29,615 nt of DNA, from positions 1 to 29,615 of IMG/VR virus record IMGVR_UViG_3300031626_000012; one strand, 5' to 3'. Both the position numbers and the translations under genes were made by a program. Positions within the stretch are counted from its first letter, which is position 1, and the number at the start of each line of letters is the position of its first letter. Shown piece after piece: positions 15,321 through 23,143 of the stretch. The notes beneath the pieces are model-generated. The model saw nothing but the letters and a program-made list of their open reading frames with translations. It had not been told where the DNA came from and made no database searches. This stretch comes from a virus.

Positions 15321-15659
15321 CTAGTGAAACTTAACATTGATTACGTTGTCATCAACGGTTAAGACTTTCTTTTCTGCCGTTACCTCTACATCTTTTAGTT
15401 CTTCCTGTATATTAGAAACGATGTCAGCCAATACCTGTCTAAAATCATCGTCTTCCTCCATTGCAGGTATAGATGCACACACCATCTCTGTCAAGTGCAT
15501 GAGTTGGAAATGATCATAGTCACTCATGCTATTGTCATCTGTAGTTACAGTGCCTACCATCAACTCTCCTGTCCACTCACCCTTCTTATCTAAGAATGGA
15601 GACAACCGGATGATGTAGTCGTTAGGATCGAAGTCAATATAAACTTTATCTTCTGCCAT
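15321..15659 (-). CDS. Conserved acidic phage protein, unknown
   Basis: A 112-residue acidic protein (VYIDFDPNDYIIRLSPFLD at the start). The pattern FDPNDY...LSPFLD...GEWTGELMV, then a Met/His-rich helix (HFQLMHLTEMVCASIPAME), is one I recall in small marine phage proteins of unknown role. No catalytic motif or membrane segment is seen. GAGGAG lies 11 bases before the ATG. It sits between endonuclease I and DUF3310 in the replication and nucleotide operon. Confidence 0.75.
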   Translation of the reverse strand: MAEDKVYIDFDPNDYIIRLSPFLDKKGEWTGELMVGTVTTDDNSMSDYDHFQLMHLTEMVCASIPAMEEDDDFRQVLADIVSNIQEELKDVEVTAEKKVLTVDDNVINVKFH

Positions 15660-15666
15660 GTGTAAG

Positions 15667-16119
15667 TTATCTCCTCTTTACTTTTTTATATGGGCAGTGG
15701 ATCAATGCAGGATGCATGTCCTTACCCTTCTCGTATAACCAATCCTCTGGAATGATCCGGTCATGGTACTGTATATCATGCTTGTCACACCATTGTCCAT
15801 AGGTACTTTTGGCACCCTTACTTAGTTTTTTTCTGCTGCTGGTGAACACAAACCTTATGTCAAGCTTAGGGTGTTGAGCCTTGACTGCTAAGTGTTTGCG
15901 TCTATCGTCAGCTGAGAATAATCCTTTAGTTTCAATGATGATCCCATTACCTAACACAAAGTCTGGTGTGTAGGTGCGGTACATGAGGTCTTCCCATTCG
16001 ATCTTAACCTCTTCATACTTGAACTTGATACTACGTTCAACGAGGTAATCTTTTGTTCTGACCTCAAGCCCACTCCTAAACCCATGCTTAATGGCGGCAG
16101 AGAACTGCTTGCCATTCAC
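15667..16119 (-). CDS. T7 gp3-type endonuclease I (Holliday junction resolvase)
   Basis: A 150-residue protein that would cleave branched DNA such as four-way junctions. All four active-site residues of T7 endonuclease I align by position: E19 (SGLEVR), D53 (TPDFVL), E63 and K65 (IIETKG), compared with E20, D55, E65 and K67 in T7. A basic C-terminal region follows (SSRKKLSKGAKSTYG, then KKVKRR). The length is that of the family. It probably resolves replication and recombination intermediates and helps degrade host DNA. The start overlaps the upstream exonuclease stop as ATGA. Confidence 0.93.
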   Translation of the reverse strand: MNGKQFSAAIKHGFRSGLEVRTKDYLVERSIKFKYEEVKIEWEDLMYRTYTPDFVLGNGIIIETKGLFSADDRRKHLAVKAQHPKLDIRFVFTSSRKKLSKGAKSTYGQWCDKHDIQYHDRIIPEDWLYEKGKDMHPALIHCPYKKVKRR

Positions 16120-16955
16120 TTTATATACGCCACGATTGGTAGTGTCCTTGCTTGTGACACCTTAGATGGTAGCTCCTCTATGTCGAAGCAAGAGAACCTG
16201 AAGTCACAGAACTTGCAGTTGTCATTGAGTACCACGTTACCTGATGGCTTACCTCTGAATGTCTCAGGTACTGGTGCAAAGCAACGCTCGAACTTATTGT
16301 CATTCACAGTCTCTACTGTCTTCTCAAGCTTAGCTATCTGTTCATCTAACACAAGGCCATCGGCAGGTACATACTTGATGTTACCGTTAGCCTTGTTGAC
16401 TACCCACCAGCCACCTACCTTCTTGCCTGACGCCTTAGCATAACCTGCCAGTTGTCCAACGTAACCGAATGGGTCACTCTTCTGTAGTGTGTCGTATGAC
16501 TCAAACTTATTGCGGTATGACCAATCGGATGCAGACTTAACGTCATCCATTGCACCATCCACAACAATATCATATGACCCCTTGATCGTAGCTCCACCAA
16601 GTTCAAGTGTTACGAAGTTATCTTTGTCTTCATATGGGTATCCAGCCTCCTTAATAATTCCTTTGAATGCAGCCTCTACTATATCACCTAGAAGCATGTT
16701 CATTACAAACGTGGTTGGTTTGGGCAACGCTTCCTCTGGCTTGTTCTTAGCAAACCAAAGCTGACAAGTAGGCTTACCAATGTTAGACATTCGTAAACGA
16801 AACTCGTCACGCCCTTTGCCCCCACCAAACTGGCGTCTCATAGCATCCATTACATCTGTACCAATCTGTGTGATTGTCTCTTCGGACATAGTTGATTTAC
16901 CAGATGTAGCATCTTCAAGATACTGATTGATCGCCAGTTCAGCAGGATGGTTCAT
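16116..16955 (-). CDS. Cas4/RecB-type PD-(D/E)XK exonuclease with probable Fe-S cluster
   Basis: A 279-residue nuclease. Motif I residues are in MLLGDIVEAAF, motif II is D129 (KGSYDIVVDG), and motif III is D138-V-K140 (MDDVKSAS). Four cysteines are placed as in Cas4 and AddB: C64 (PTCQLWF) and C247, C250 and C256 (CKFCDFRFSC), expected to hold a 4Fe-4S cluster that ties the protein ends together. Such enzymes digest DNA from ends; here it likely takes the role of T7 gp6 exonuclease in making single-stranded recombination substrates or breaking down host DNA. It is adjacent to a candidate ssDNA-binding protein and to endonuclease I, like the recombination genes of T7-type phages. Confidence 0.9.
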   Translation of the reverse strand: MNHPAELAINQYLEDATSGKSTMSEETITQIGTDVMDAMRRQFGGGKGRDEFRLRMSNIGKPTCQLWFAKNKPEEALPKPTTFVMNMLLGDIVEAAFKGIIKEAGYPYEDKDNFVTLELGGATIKGSYDIVVDGAMDDVKSASDWSYRNKFESYDTLQKSDPFGYVGQLAGYAKASGKKVGGWWVVNKANGNIKYVPADGLVLDEQIAKLEKTVETVNDNKFERCFAPVPETFRGKPSGNVVLNDNCKFCDFRFSCFDIEELPSKVSQARTLPIVAYIK

Positions 16956-17848
16956 TAGACAAAATCCTCTAGGTCAATGTCTACGAACGCTTCTACCGTG
17001 TCAGTGTCCACATCTTCATTCTTGTGCATGTTCTCACTCCACGTATTGAGAATGTATACATTGTAGTTCTCAATCCATGCCATGAAGTTAGCGAATGTTT
17101 CTTGTGACTCATTGTCCATGTCCAAGGTAGTACCCAAGTCGATGTCAGCTACAGGAATGTAGAAGCTGCTACCGTTTGGTAGTGGTACTTCCTTAGTGGT
17201 AGAAGTAATGTAGTGCTGCGGAGGTAGTCGGCGCATCTTGGTAAGCTTAGTAAACATCTCACCCATAGTCTTGAATGCGTCACGGTTATCAATCTCCCAG
17301 ATGAATGGCGTAGTGTCTACGTCAATAGGATTACCATTCTCATCTGTAGGGTTGACCATCTCTACTGTACCGAACAATGCACGAACACGTTTGATAGACT
17401 TGATAAGGTCTTTCATTGTGTCTGGCAGTGCAGCCCAGTCCTTAATGAACCCCGCAGGCTTACCACAGTTGAAGCCGCCATCGTTATCCTTCATGTCATT
17501 GTTAAGATCGTTAGCCATGACGGACTTTACGAAGCGGTTAGCTGTGTTGTCGTTACCCTTGATAAACTTCTTGTACATAAAACGCTGCAAGAAAGGGCGG
17601 ATGGATACTGATTCGGCATACACTGTAGGCCCATCAGGTATCTCTAGTTTGTACGCACCACCACCAATGACCTCTACGTTCTTCATCTTACCATTGATCT
17701 CCTGTTGACCCATGATAGGAGTGTGATGAATACGTAGACGTGCAAGGGTACTTGCCTTGCTTGATGTCTTAGGTGCATCAGCAGCCATGCCCATTGCTAA
17801 GGACATTGCTGAGAAGTTATTGGTGTCGATTGTTGTAACTTGGTTCAT
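16955..17848 (-). CDS. Replication-block protein, probable ssDNA-binding protein
   Basis: A 297-residue protein with a central alpha/beta region and a strongly acidic C-terminal tail ending in aromatic and hydrophobic residues (DTDTVEAFVDIDLEDFV). Acidic tails with a final aromatic are typical of phage and bacterial ssDNA-binding proteins such as T7 gp2.5, where they contact polymerase and helicase. The N-terminal 30 residues are Ala/Met-rich and probably flexible. The gene lies between DNA polymerase and exonuclease, where an SSB would be expected. No OB-fold motif is identifiable by eye, so the role is inferred. AGGAGA precedes the ATG, and its stop overlaps the exonuclease start. Confidence 0.65.
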   Translation of the reverse strand: MNQVTTIDTNNFSAMSLAMGMAADAPKTSSKASTLARLRIHHTPIMGQQEINGKMKNVEVIGGGAYKLEIPDGPTVYAESVSIRPFLQRFMYKKFIKGNDNTANRFVKSVMANDLNNDMKDNDGGFNCGKPAGFIKDWAALPDTMKDLIKSIKRVRALFGTVEMVNPTDENGNPIDVDTTPFIWEIDNRDAFKTMGEMFTKLTKMRRLPPQHYITSTTKEVPLPNGSSFYIPVADIDLGTTLDMDNESQETFANFMAWIENYNVYILNTWSENMHKNEDVDTDTVEAFVDIDLEDFV

Positions 17849-17889
17849 GTGTAAGTCTCCTGTTTTTGTTTAGTCGAAAGATAGTTATA

Positions 17890-19935
17890 TCATGCTACGT
17901 CTTTTGTGTCAAGCCAGTTAGGACCAATCTTTGCCTCTAATAGTAGGGGGATATTGAAATCTAAACTCCACTTCTTATTGATGATAGGTATGAGCCTGTC
18001 GTTAGCTGCCTTGATAATCTGTAATACTTTATCCTCTTCATCTGGATGTACATCAATCACAAGTGAATCATGTACAGTGTTTACTACACAACTGCGTAGC
18101 TTGTTTGCTGTCAGTAGCTTATCAATGTATATCAGAGATATGGGTACAATGTCAGCCGTTGCGAACGATTGGACAGGATAATTCTTTATCTGTGTGAAAA
18201 ATGTCACACCCCCGAACCTTCGTCTTTGTACATCAGGGAATGAGAACTCACGCCCAGATGGTGTAGTGATCTTGCTGGTACTCAACGCCTCTTTGGCTAG
18301 TTCTGCATGCCACTTGGCAATTCCTGAGTACTTCTTAGTAAACTGTTGGTAGTACGCAGCTTCCGCCTCTGACCTACCAAACCCACTGGCTCCATACAAC
18401 GGGGCGAATGTGTGTGGCTTAGCCTCTTGACGTGACGTGGGCTGACCCGCATCGGATATAACCTTTGCAGTGTACGCATGTACATCAAATCCTGTAGTCA
18501 CCTCGTCAATGGCTGTCATGTCTTGCGATAGAAATGCAGCGACACGAAATTCTAGCTGGGCAAAGTCAGCCTCCATGATTTTACCACCGTGCCAACGAGA
18601 GATGAACACCTTCTTAACAGGGAACGTACCACCACGTGGCATGTTCTGCATGTTGGGGTCGGCACCCGACAAGCGGCCTGTACCAGTGCGGTGTTGCAGT
18701 AACCGTACATGTAGCCTACCGTCAGTCTTAACGTGCGTTGCTATGCCCTCTACGAAGCTGCTAAGGTATGTCTCTACTGCCGACAACCTACGTACATTCT
18801 GTAGGAATGTCTCAGCTACCTTCATACCCTTAGATCGTGCAATGCCTTCAAGGAATACAAGGTTCTCTTTACCTGTACCGAAACCATTGGCACTGATCCA
18901 CTTAGAGTTAGGTGGCATGAATTTTAACCCAGCAGCGTCATTATGAACGTCACTAAAAGTATATCCTGAACCAGTGCAATTATTACATTTATTACTTCTA
19001 GCATATGGTGTCCCATCCTTTTTCTCTTTCCACACCTGACCACTGCCATTACATGTGCGGCATTGGTGTGCCTTCTGCTTGTATAACTTCTCGCTGTACG
19101 CCTTGACGTTACGTCTGTACTCTGTGTCTGGCATACGTTCATCGAACAAGTCTGCCCACAACTTCTTATCGTGGGGCTTACGGCTATAGATAACCCATGA
19201 CAATTGCTCTGGGCTGTTGAGGTTGATAGGTCTGTCACCCATCAGGTCACGTGCCTGTTCTTCTAGTGCAATCATAAGTACGTTACGTTCTTGCTCGAAC
19301 TCAACACGTACCTCCATCAATGCATCCATGTCTACTTGAAACCCACGCTGATAGATACGTGCTAAGTGTATACATAGTTGATTGGTCAACTGTATCGTTG
19401 GTATCAGTGACTTGCATTCCTCGTATGATGTCTGCAAAACATTATACAATTGCTGAGTAGCATGTAAGTCGTGGGATAGATACTCTGCCAATTCAGCATG
19501 AGGAATATCCCGTGTTGAATATCCATTCTTCCAGTACTCCTTCATTGTGTCTTGTTTCTTTGTGTCCAATTCATATCGTTCTGCACATGCCTCAAGAGAC
19601 AGTGGTTGTTTCTGTCCACGTTGTAGTACGTACTCACCAAGCATAGTGTCGAACACCGCACCGTCATAGGTGAAGCCTGACTCCCACAACCATAGTAGGT
19701 CATGCGGTGCGTTGTGTGCTACAAGTAGATGGGCAGCATCAAGTGCGTCTTGTACTATATGCCGCCCATCTGTGGTAGGTTGTTGCTCTGCGTGATCAAA
19801 TGTTACAATTGTTTCATTCATGTGATCATCTAGCATACCTACCATAACCAATGTATTCTCTGGCTCGAATGGATCAAGGTGTAACTTACCATTCCGTTTG
19901 ACCGTTGTGTTTTCTACGTCTAGGGTTAGTATCAT
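17890..19935 (-). CDS. Family A DNA polymerase with inserted DnaJ-type zinc finger
   Basis: A 681-residue replicative polymerase. The 3'-5' exonuclease has D6/E8 (LDVENT), N75/D79 (AHNAPHD) and Y152/D156 (YLSHD). Residues 292-324 hold two CxxCxGxG motifs (C292/C295, C317/C320), a DnaJ-like zinc finger placed between exonuclease and polymerase domains. The polymerase has RTGTGRLSGADPNMQNMP, motif A with D457 (EADFAQLEFR), motif B R502-K506-F510-Y514-G and motif C H622-D623-S624. Position 762 (E. coli Pol I numbering) is Phe (F510), known to favour discrimination against dideoxynucleotides. Motif C has HDS in place of the usual HDE. The zinc finger is characteristic of HMO-2011-type phages. Confidence 0.96.
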   Translation of the reverse strand: MILTLDVENTTVKRNGKLHLDPFEPENTLVMVGMLDDHMNETIVTFDHAEQQPTTDGRHIVQDALDAAHLLVAHNAPHDLLWLWESGFTYDGAVFDTMLGEYVLQRGQKQPLSLEACAERYELDTKKQDTMKEYWKNGYSTRDIPHAELAEYLSHDLHATQQLYNVLQTSYEECKSLIPTIQLTNQLCIHLARIYQRGFQVDMDALMEVRVEFEQERNVLMIALEEQARDLMGDRPINLNSPEQLSWVIYSRKPHDKKLWADLFDERMPDTEYRRNVKAYSEKLYKQKAHQCRTCNGSGQVWKEKKDGTPYARSNKCNNCTGSGYTFSDVHNDAAGLKFMPPNSKWISANGFGTGKENLVFLEGIARSKGMKVAETFLQNVRRLSAVETYLSSFVEGIATHVKTDGRLHVRLLQHRTGTGRLSGADPNMQNMPRGGTFPVKKVFISRWHGGKIMEADFAQLEFRVAAFLSQDMTAIDEVTTGFDVHAYTAKVISDAGQPTSRQEAKPHTFAPLYGASGFGRSEAEAAYYQQFTKKYSGIAKWHAELAKEALSTSKITTPSGREFSFPDVQRRRFGGVTFFTQIKNYPVQSFATADIVPISLIYIDKLLTANKLRSCVVNTVHDSLVIDVHPDEEDKVLQIIKAANDRLIPIINKKWSLDFNIPLLLEAKIGPNWLDTKDVA

Positions 19936-19943
19936 TGTGTCTC

Positions 19944-20138
19944 CTATACTGCTATGTCATCCTGCCAGTGGTTCCAATCATCGAATATATCAACATTGTA
20001 CGTTTCGTCAAGGTCTTTCTGAAACTTTTTATCATTACCTACCATAGCGATTGCATCTAGTGCCTCTCTGAATGAGACATCATGTTCCTTCATGGCATCT
20101 ATTAACATGCCTACACCTCTGTTGTTTTGATCAGTCAT
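19944..20138 (-). CDS. Small acidic protein, unknown
   Basis: A 64-residue protein starting at ATG 20138, four bases after AGGAGG; ATG 20141 and a longer upstream frame are alternatives, but the latter runs through the zinc-ribbon gene. The product is acidic with a likely helical core (VGMLIDAMKEHDVSFREALDAIAMV) and an Asp/Trp-rich end (IFDDWNHWQDD). The spacing and the H-D-V-S-F-R-E-A pattern suggest a helical hairpin. No family recognised. It lies eight bases upstream of the polymerase start, so the two are probably translated together. Confidence 0.7.
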   Translation of the reverse strand: MTDQNNRGVGMLIDAMKEHDVSFREALDAIAMVGNDKKFQKDLDETYNVDIFDDWNHWQDDIAV

Positions 20139-20305
20139 CATTCCTCCTCTAAACAAAAGCCACAGAAGATACTCTTCGATGGTCCACCACAACTAACACA
20201 TGTGGCTATGAAGTTGTTAGCCTTCTCACGTTCAATAGAACTCCTACGTTCCTCCGGTGTCATAGGTCTAATGCCTACAGCTAAGGGCTTATCGTTGTCC
20301 GTCAT
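20138..20305 (-). CDS. Short zinc-ribbon protein (55 residues)
   Basis: A 55-codon frame from ATG 20305 to TGA at 20138. The C-terminal half reads CVSCGGPSKSIFCGFC, two CxxC knuckles (C36/C39 and C47/C50) 7 residues apart, enough to bind one zinc ion. The N-terminal half is charged (MTPEERRSSIEREKANN). It overlaps the upstream 53-residue gene by 17 bases and the next start by one base (TGATG), and its last codons (GAG GAG GAA) are the ribosome binding site of that gene. Such small zinc ribbons often bind nucleic acid or an RNA polymerase, but here the partner is unknown. Confidence 0.72.
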   Translation of the reverse strand: MTDNDKPLAVGIRPMTPEERRSSIEREKANNFIATCVSCGGPSKSIFCGFCLEEE

Positions 20306-20450
20306 CTACCTCAATACCTTTCTCAATAAGCTTTATGAAACCATACTCAAAGATCTTGTGGTATGTCTCTGCGTCCATGTCTAGCGTAACACGGGCTGAT
20401 CCATCCTCGTTATCCTCTATTTCAGTGATCTTAATATTACCTGCAATCAT
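20289..20450 (-). CDS. Small protein, unknown (53 residues)
   Basis: I chose ATG 20450 because AAGGAG lies seven bases upstream; a start at 20495 would run through the neighbouring basic gene. The 53-residue product begins with alternating residues that look like two strands (IAGNIKITEIEDNEDGSARVTLDMD) followed by a helix (TYHKIFEYGFIKLIEKGIE). No known family was identified, though a strand-strand-helix plan of this kind is common among phage early proteins. It overlaps both its neighbours, by 14 bases upstream and 17 downstream. Confidence 0.72.
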   Translation of the reverse strand: MIAGNIKITEIEDNEDGSARVTLDMDAETYHKIFEYGFIKLIEKGIEVDDGQR

Positions 20451-20598
20451 TAGTCTTCTCCTTGCTATGTTTACGGAACCGTTTGTTATAGGCACGTTTG
20501 ATCTTCTTTAACTGCCCTGCTTTCCACAGATAAAACCTGCGTGCCTTAGTGAGGCCATCGTATTCATCTCCACCCTTCATGGGTATCCTCTTGGGCAT
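20437..20598 (-). CDS. Short very basic protein (53 residues)
   Basis: A 53-codon frame from ATG 20598 to TAA at 20437, with AGGAG seven bases before the ATG. The product is highly basic: it begins MPKRIPMKGGDEYDGLTKARR, followed by YLWKAGQLKKIKRAYNKRFRK. Small basic proteins with the PKRIPMKGGDEYD beginning occur in other marine phages as I recall, with no function known; nucleic acid binding is plausible from charge. It overlaps the start of the 53-residue gene downstream by 14 bases. The region between its start and the ThyX stop (20599-20669) holds only a ribosome binding site and a short GGCAA/TTGCC dyad. Confidence 0.75.
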   Translation of the reverse strand: MPKRIPMKGGDEYDGLTKARRFYLWKAGQLKKIKRAYNKRFRKHSKEKTNDCR

Positions 20599-20669
20599 TC
20601 ATCATCTCCTACTACTACTGGGGTGTTAGTACTGGCAAGTATTGCCTCTTAACTAATACAGTGGTGTCA

Positions 20670-21383
20670 TTAAGCATGGCATCCTTCAAGTGCCTCCCAT
20701 GATACAGGGAATAGTTTTAACATTTCTTTATCTACACCAAGGGCTACCTGCTTGCTTTCGTATTGGGTATCTGGTGTAATCCTTAGCCTACACATGTCAG
20801 CGAAGGCATCAAGGCTACCTGACCAGTACCACTCAGTCATGGTGCTTTGTGGCAATACCATACGTGCTTGCTCTGGGCATACGCCAGACTTTATCATATC
20901 TGTATATGCCTGTTCGATCTCAATTATATGATGATCGTAGTGTCGCCATGCCTTTGTGCGGGATGGGCCTCCAACAGGATCAAGGTAACTGACATGCTCT
21001 ACTTCTTGGTCTGATGAACCCTGCTTCTTGTCAGTAGACTTACCACGCCATATATCTGGGCGATAAAACTCTGGGTTATCGCTTACATACCTACGGCTGA
21101 TCTCATTCCAACGTAGGAACTTATGCTTGACTAGCTGCCGTGCTACAAACACAGGTGCCTTGACGTGGAAGGATGCAAAGGCATGACCGAATGGTGAGGT
21201 ATGCTTGTGCTTGGCTAGGTAGTTGATTAGCTTGACGTCCTTGTTATCTATCGCAAGCCTGACGGTGTAGTCACCTACAGTTACATTATCAAGTACCTCT
21301 TTATGCTTACCAAAGCTAACACGTGCCGCATTAACTACCGACAGGTCACTACCCATGTGGTCTATGTATGTTACTTCAATCAA
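20670..21383 (-). CDS. thyX: Flavin-dependent thymidylate synthase ThyX
   Basis: A 237-residue enzyme making dTMP from dUMP with FAD, NADPH and methylene-tetrahydrofolate. The body matches the family: HTSPFGHAFASFHVKAPVFVARQL at 61-84, then the ThyX motif at 86-99, KHKFLRWNEISRRY, where the usual RHR is replaced by KHK (86-88); N93, E94, S96, R98 and Y99 are retained. The first codon is TTG at 21383, five bases after a strong GGAGGT, overlapping the end of the GIY-YIG gene by eight bases. With RNR it supplies dNTPs. Length fits the family. The change from RHR to KHK is conservative, and an active enzyme is expected. Confidence 0.95.
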   Translation of the reverse strand: MIEVTYIDHMGSDLSVVNAARVSFGKHKEVLDNVTVGDYTVRLAIDNKDVKLINYLAKHKHTSPFGHAFASFHVKAPVFVARQLVKHKFLRWNEISRRYVSDNPEFYRPDIWRGKSTDKKQGSSDQEVEHVSYLDPVGGPSRTKAWRHYDHHIIEIEQAYTDMIKSGVCPEQARMVLPQSTMTEWYWSGSLDAFADMCRLRITPDTQYESKQVALGVDKEMLKLFPVSWEALEGCHA

Positions 21384-21723
21384 GTGTCACCTCCCTCAGT
21401 ACTTCCATTGCCTGTTCTTCTGTTAGCTTGAACCACTCACCGTTGTCTGGTTTATTCCAAGGGTGGGCGGTCATTCGTGCTGCAACTAAGTGTGCCTTAC
21501 GTTCCGCTGCATTCACATCGTCAAAGGGTACGTAGTGTATCAGCTTGTAGTCACGCATAGGTGAGCTTGTCTGGTAACTACGCAGCCTGTCTTCAGCATT
21601 GATTGCCTTACCTATCTTGACCCAACCATCCCAAGCATTGTTGGTCATAGCATATACGTACCCTGCTTGCACTCCTTCTTCCGCCATCTCAGCGAAGGCA
21701 GCTATGTCTTCATATGTAATCAT
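21376..21723 (-). CDS. GIY-YIG nuclease-fold protein (T5orf172-like)
   Basis: A 115-residue protein. Residues 21-48 hold the two GIY-YIG strands (GYVYAMTN and WVKIGKA) with R46 following (EDRLRSYQT), then a strand LIHYVPFDD, then a helix with E74 (NAAERKAHLV), and finally NGEWFKL. This arrangement (xVY...VKIGKA...R...E...N-G-E-W-F) matches the T5orf172 branch of the GIY-YIG superfamily. These proteins are found in phages as free-standing nucleases or DNA-binding domains. The gene overlaps the ThyX start by eight bases. It could be a homing-type or host-DNA-degrading nuclease; its compact fit into the operon favours a regular phage role. Confidence 0.85.
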   Translation of the reverse strand: MITYEDIAAFAEMAEEGVQAGYVYAMTNNAWDGWVKIGKAINAEDRLRSYQTSSPMRDYKLIHYVPFDDVNAAERKAHLVAARMTAHPWNKPDNGEWFKLTEEQAMEVLREVTLD

Positions 21724-21923
21724 TGCATTGCTCCTTCAATCTCGCATACGTCTTCTTCCAATTCAGCGAAGGCATCCGATAACTCATTGTGTTTGTCTAT
21801 TAACTCAATCATCCCAGCACCAAACCTTTCAATAGTTTTTCTCTGAACGTGCTGCTCCCAAAGTAGGACACCTACAGATATAAGTAACCCTAACTGTATT
21901 AAGTCATCTACAGATATTAACAT
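21720..21923 (-). CDS. Small single-pass membrane protein with coiled coil
   Basis: A 67-residue protein with a short N-terminus, one membrane segment (about residues 8-23, IQLGLLISVGVLLWEQ), and then a charged helix (RKTIERFGAGMIELIDKHNELSDAFAELEEDV) with heptad spacing. It overlaps the helicase stop by seven bases and the GIY-YIG start by four. It might be a holin-type or a membrane anchor for the replication apparatus; the latter fits its position between helicase and ThyX, but neither is shown by the sequence. Confidence 0.75.
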   Translation of the reverse strand: MLISVDDLIQLGLLISVGVLLWEQHVQRKTIERFGAGMIELIDKHNELSDAFAELEEDVCEIEGAMQ

Positions 21924-23140
21924 ACGTACCTCGCAATCTTGTACTCAAGGTCGGTGTGTACAATACCGTGCCAGCCTGACAGTTTGTTCTTGACCACGTT
22001 GATGTGGCGTTGGTTGTCTTCTTCCTCCTGCCCCTCTACCGTAGGGTTCTTAGAGATCATAATCATAAGGTCAGCTTCAGCAGCCTTACCTGTACGTGAT
22101 CCCTCCATCATGGCTTGGTTGAGTACAACCTTACCCTCTGCTTCCGCAGATAACTGTGACATATAGAACACAGCACAATCTTGTTGCTTAGCAATCTGTC
22201 GTGCATGTATAGCGTTAGCCTTCAGTGATTCATCAGGTCGTGAGAAGCCAGCCATACGTGAGAACTTGTCACCCATGTCAAGGATAACAATGTCAGGTTT
22301 GTATGACTTGCATACTGACTCAACCCAATTCATGTCACGTCCTGTTGCATCCTTGAACATGATGTTAGGTCTGATCTTAGCGAAGACTTCCATAGCCTTC
22401 TGACGATGCTTAACAATCTCGTGCTTATCCATCCCAGTTGCGGCAGTTATGTACCTGTGAGCGACACGGTGGTAGCCTTCCTCGTTACATAGTACAACTA
22501 CCTTAGCACCTTGCCATGCAAACCCACCCGGCCCAGCCACAAGTGAGGCATGGAAGGATGTCTTGCCAGTGTTAGGCCGTGCGCCTACCTCAATCAAGTG
22601 ACCAGCGTTGATGCCCTCAACCTTACGTGTCAACGTAGGGATGTTGAATGTCCACTGTGACTCAAGGTCAGTCATTGCAATGATGGTATCAAGGTCAATG
22701 TCTTCCCACTCAATACGTAGGTTAGGTGTGAAGTCATCTCCGTATTGCTCAAGCATCTGACGCAGTGGCTCAAGGCTAGTCTTGTCACCATTTACATAGT
22801 CGAAACCAAGGTTGGCAATGTCTTCACCTACTACCTGTTGGAACAGCTTAGACAGTACCTCCTGTGCAATGTCACTGCCCATTGGTGCTTCTTTACTTAC
22901 TTGCAGGAACAGGTGGCTGTATGCCTGACGCTGTGCCGTAGTGAGGGTTGGGTTGTTAGCCATGAACAACGCCTCAATCTCCGCTGGTGTTACGGTACGT
23001 TCGTAACGATCCATAGCTGAGTCGATAGACTGCTTGATCTTACGTACATCCTTACTGAACAAACGATCAGGGCAACGTGAGCCACGATGTTCGTCATAGA
23101 ATTCTTTGTCCATCAAGCTACGAATGAGTGATAGTTCCAT
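21917..23140 (-). CDS. DnaB-type replicative helicase
   Basis: A 407-residue RecA-fold helicase that would unwind DNA at the fork. Walker A is at 186-195 (GARPNTGKTS, K193), Walker B ends in D288 (PDIVILDMGD), the catalytic Glu region is at CNEEGYHR (219-225), and the DnaB motif MEGSRTGKAAEADLMIMI is at 345-362. The N-terminal 140 residues are helical and lack a primase domain, which is encoded separately by the preceding gene. This contrasts with the fused primase-helicase gp4 of T7. It is translated from an AGGAGA site shortly after the primase gene, as expected for partner proteins. Confidence 0.93.
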   Translation of the reverse strand: MELSLIRSLMDKEFYDEHRGSRCPDRLFSKDVRKIKQSIDSAMDRYERTVTPAEIEALFMANNPTLTTAQRQAYSHLFLQVSKEAPMGSDIAQEVLSKLFQQVVGEDIANLGFDYVNGDKTSLEPLRQMLEQYGDDFTPNLRIEWEDIDLDTIIAMTDLESQWTFNIPTLTRKVEGINAGHLIEVGARPNTGKTSFHASLVAGPGGFAWQGAKVVVLCNEEGYHRVAHRYITAATGMDKHEIVKHRQKAMEVFAKIRPNIMFKDATGRDMNWVESVCKSYKPDIVILDMGDKFSRMAGFSRPDESLKANAIHARQIAKQQDCAVFYMSQLSAEAEGKVVLNQAMMEGSRTGKAAEADLMIMISKNPTVEGQEEEDNQRHINVVKNKLSGWHGIVHTDLEYKIARYVC

Positions 23141-23143
23141 GTG

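Noticed and set aside
20634-20646. GGCAA-GTA-TTGCC dyad between ThyX and the basic 53-residue gene
   Set aside because: The 5-bp stem with a 3-base loop is short and has no T tract, so it is too weak to call a terminator or operator.
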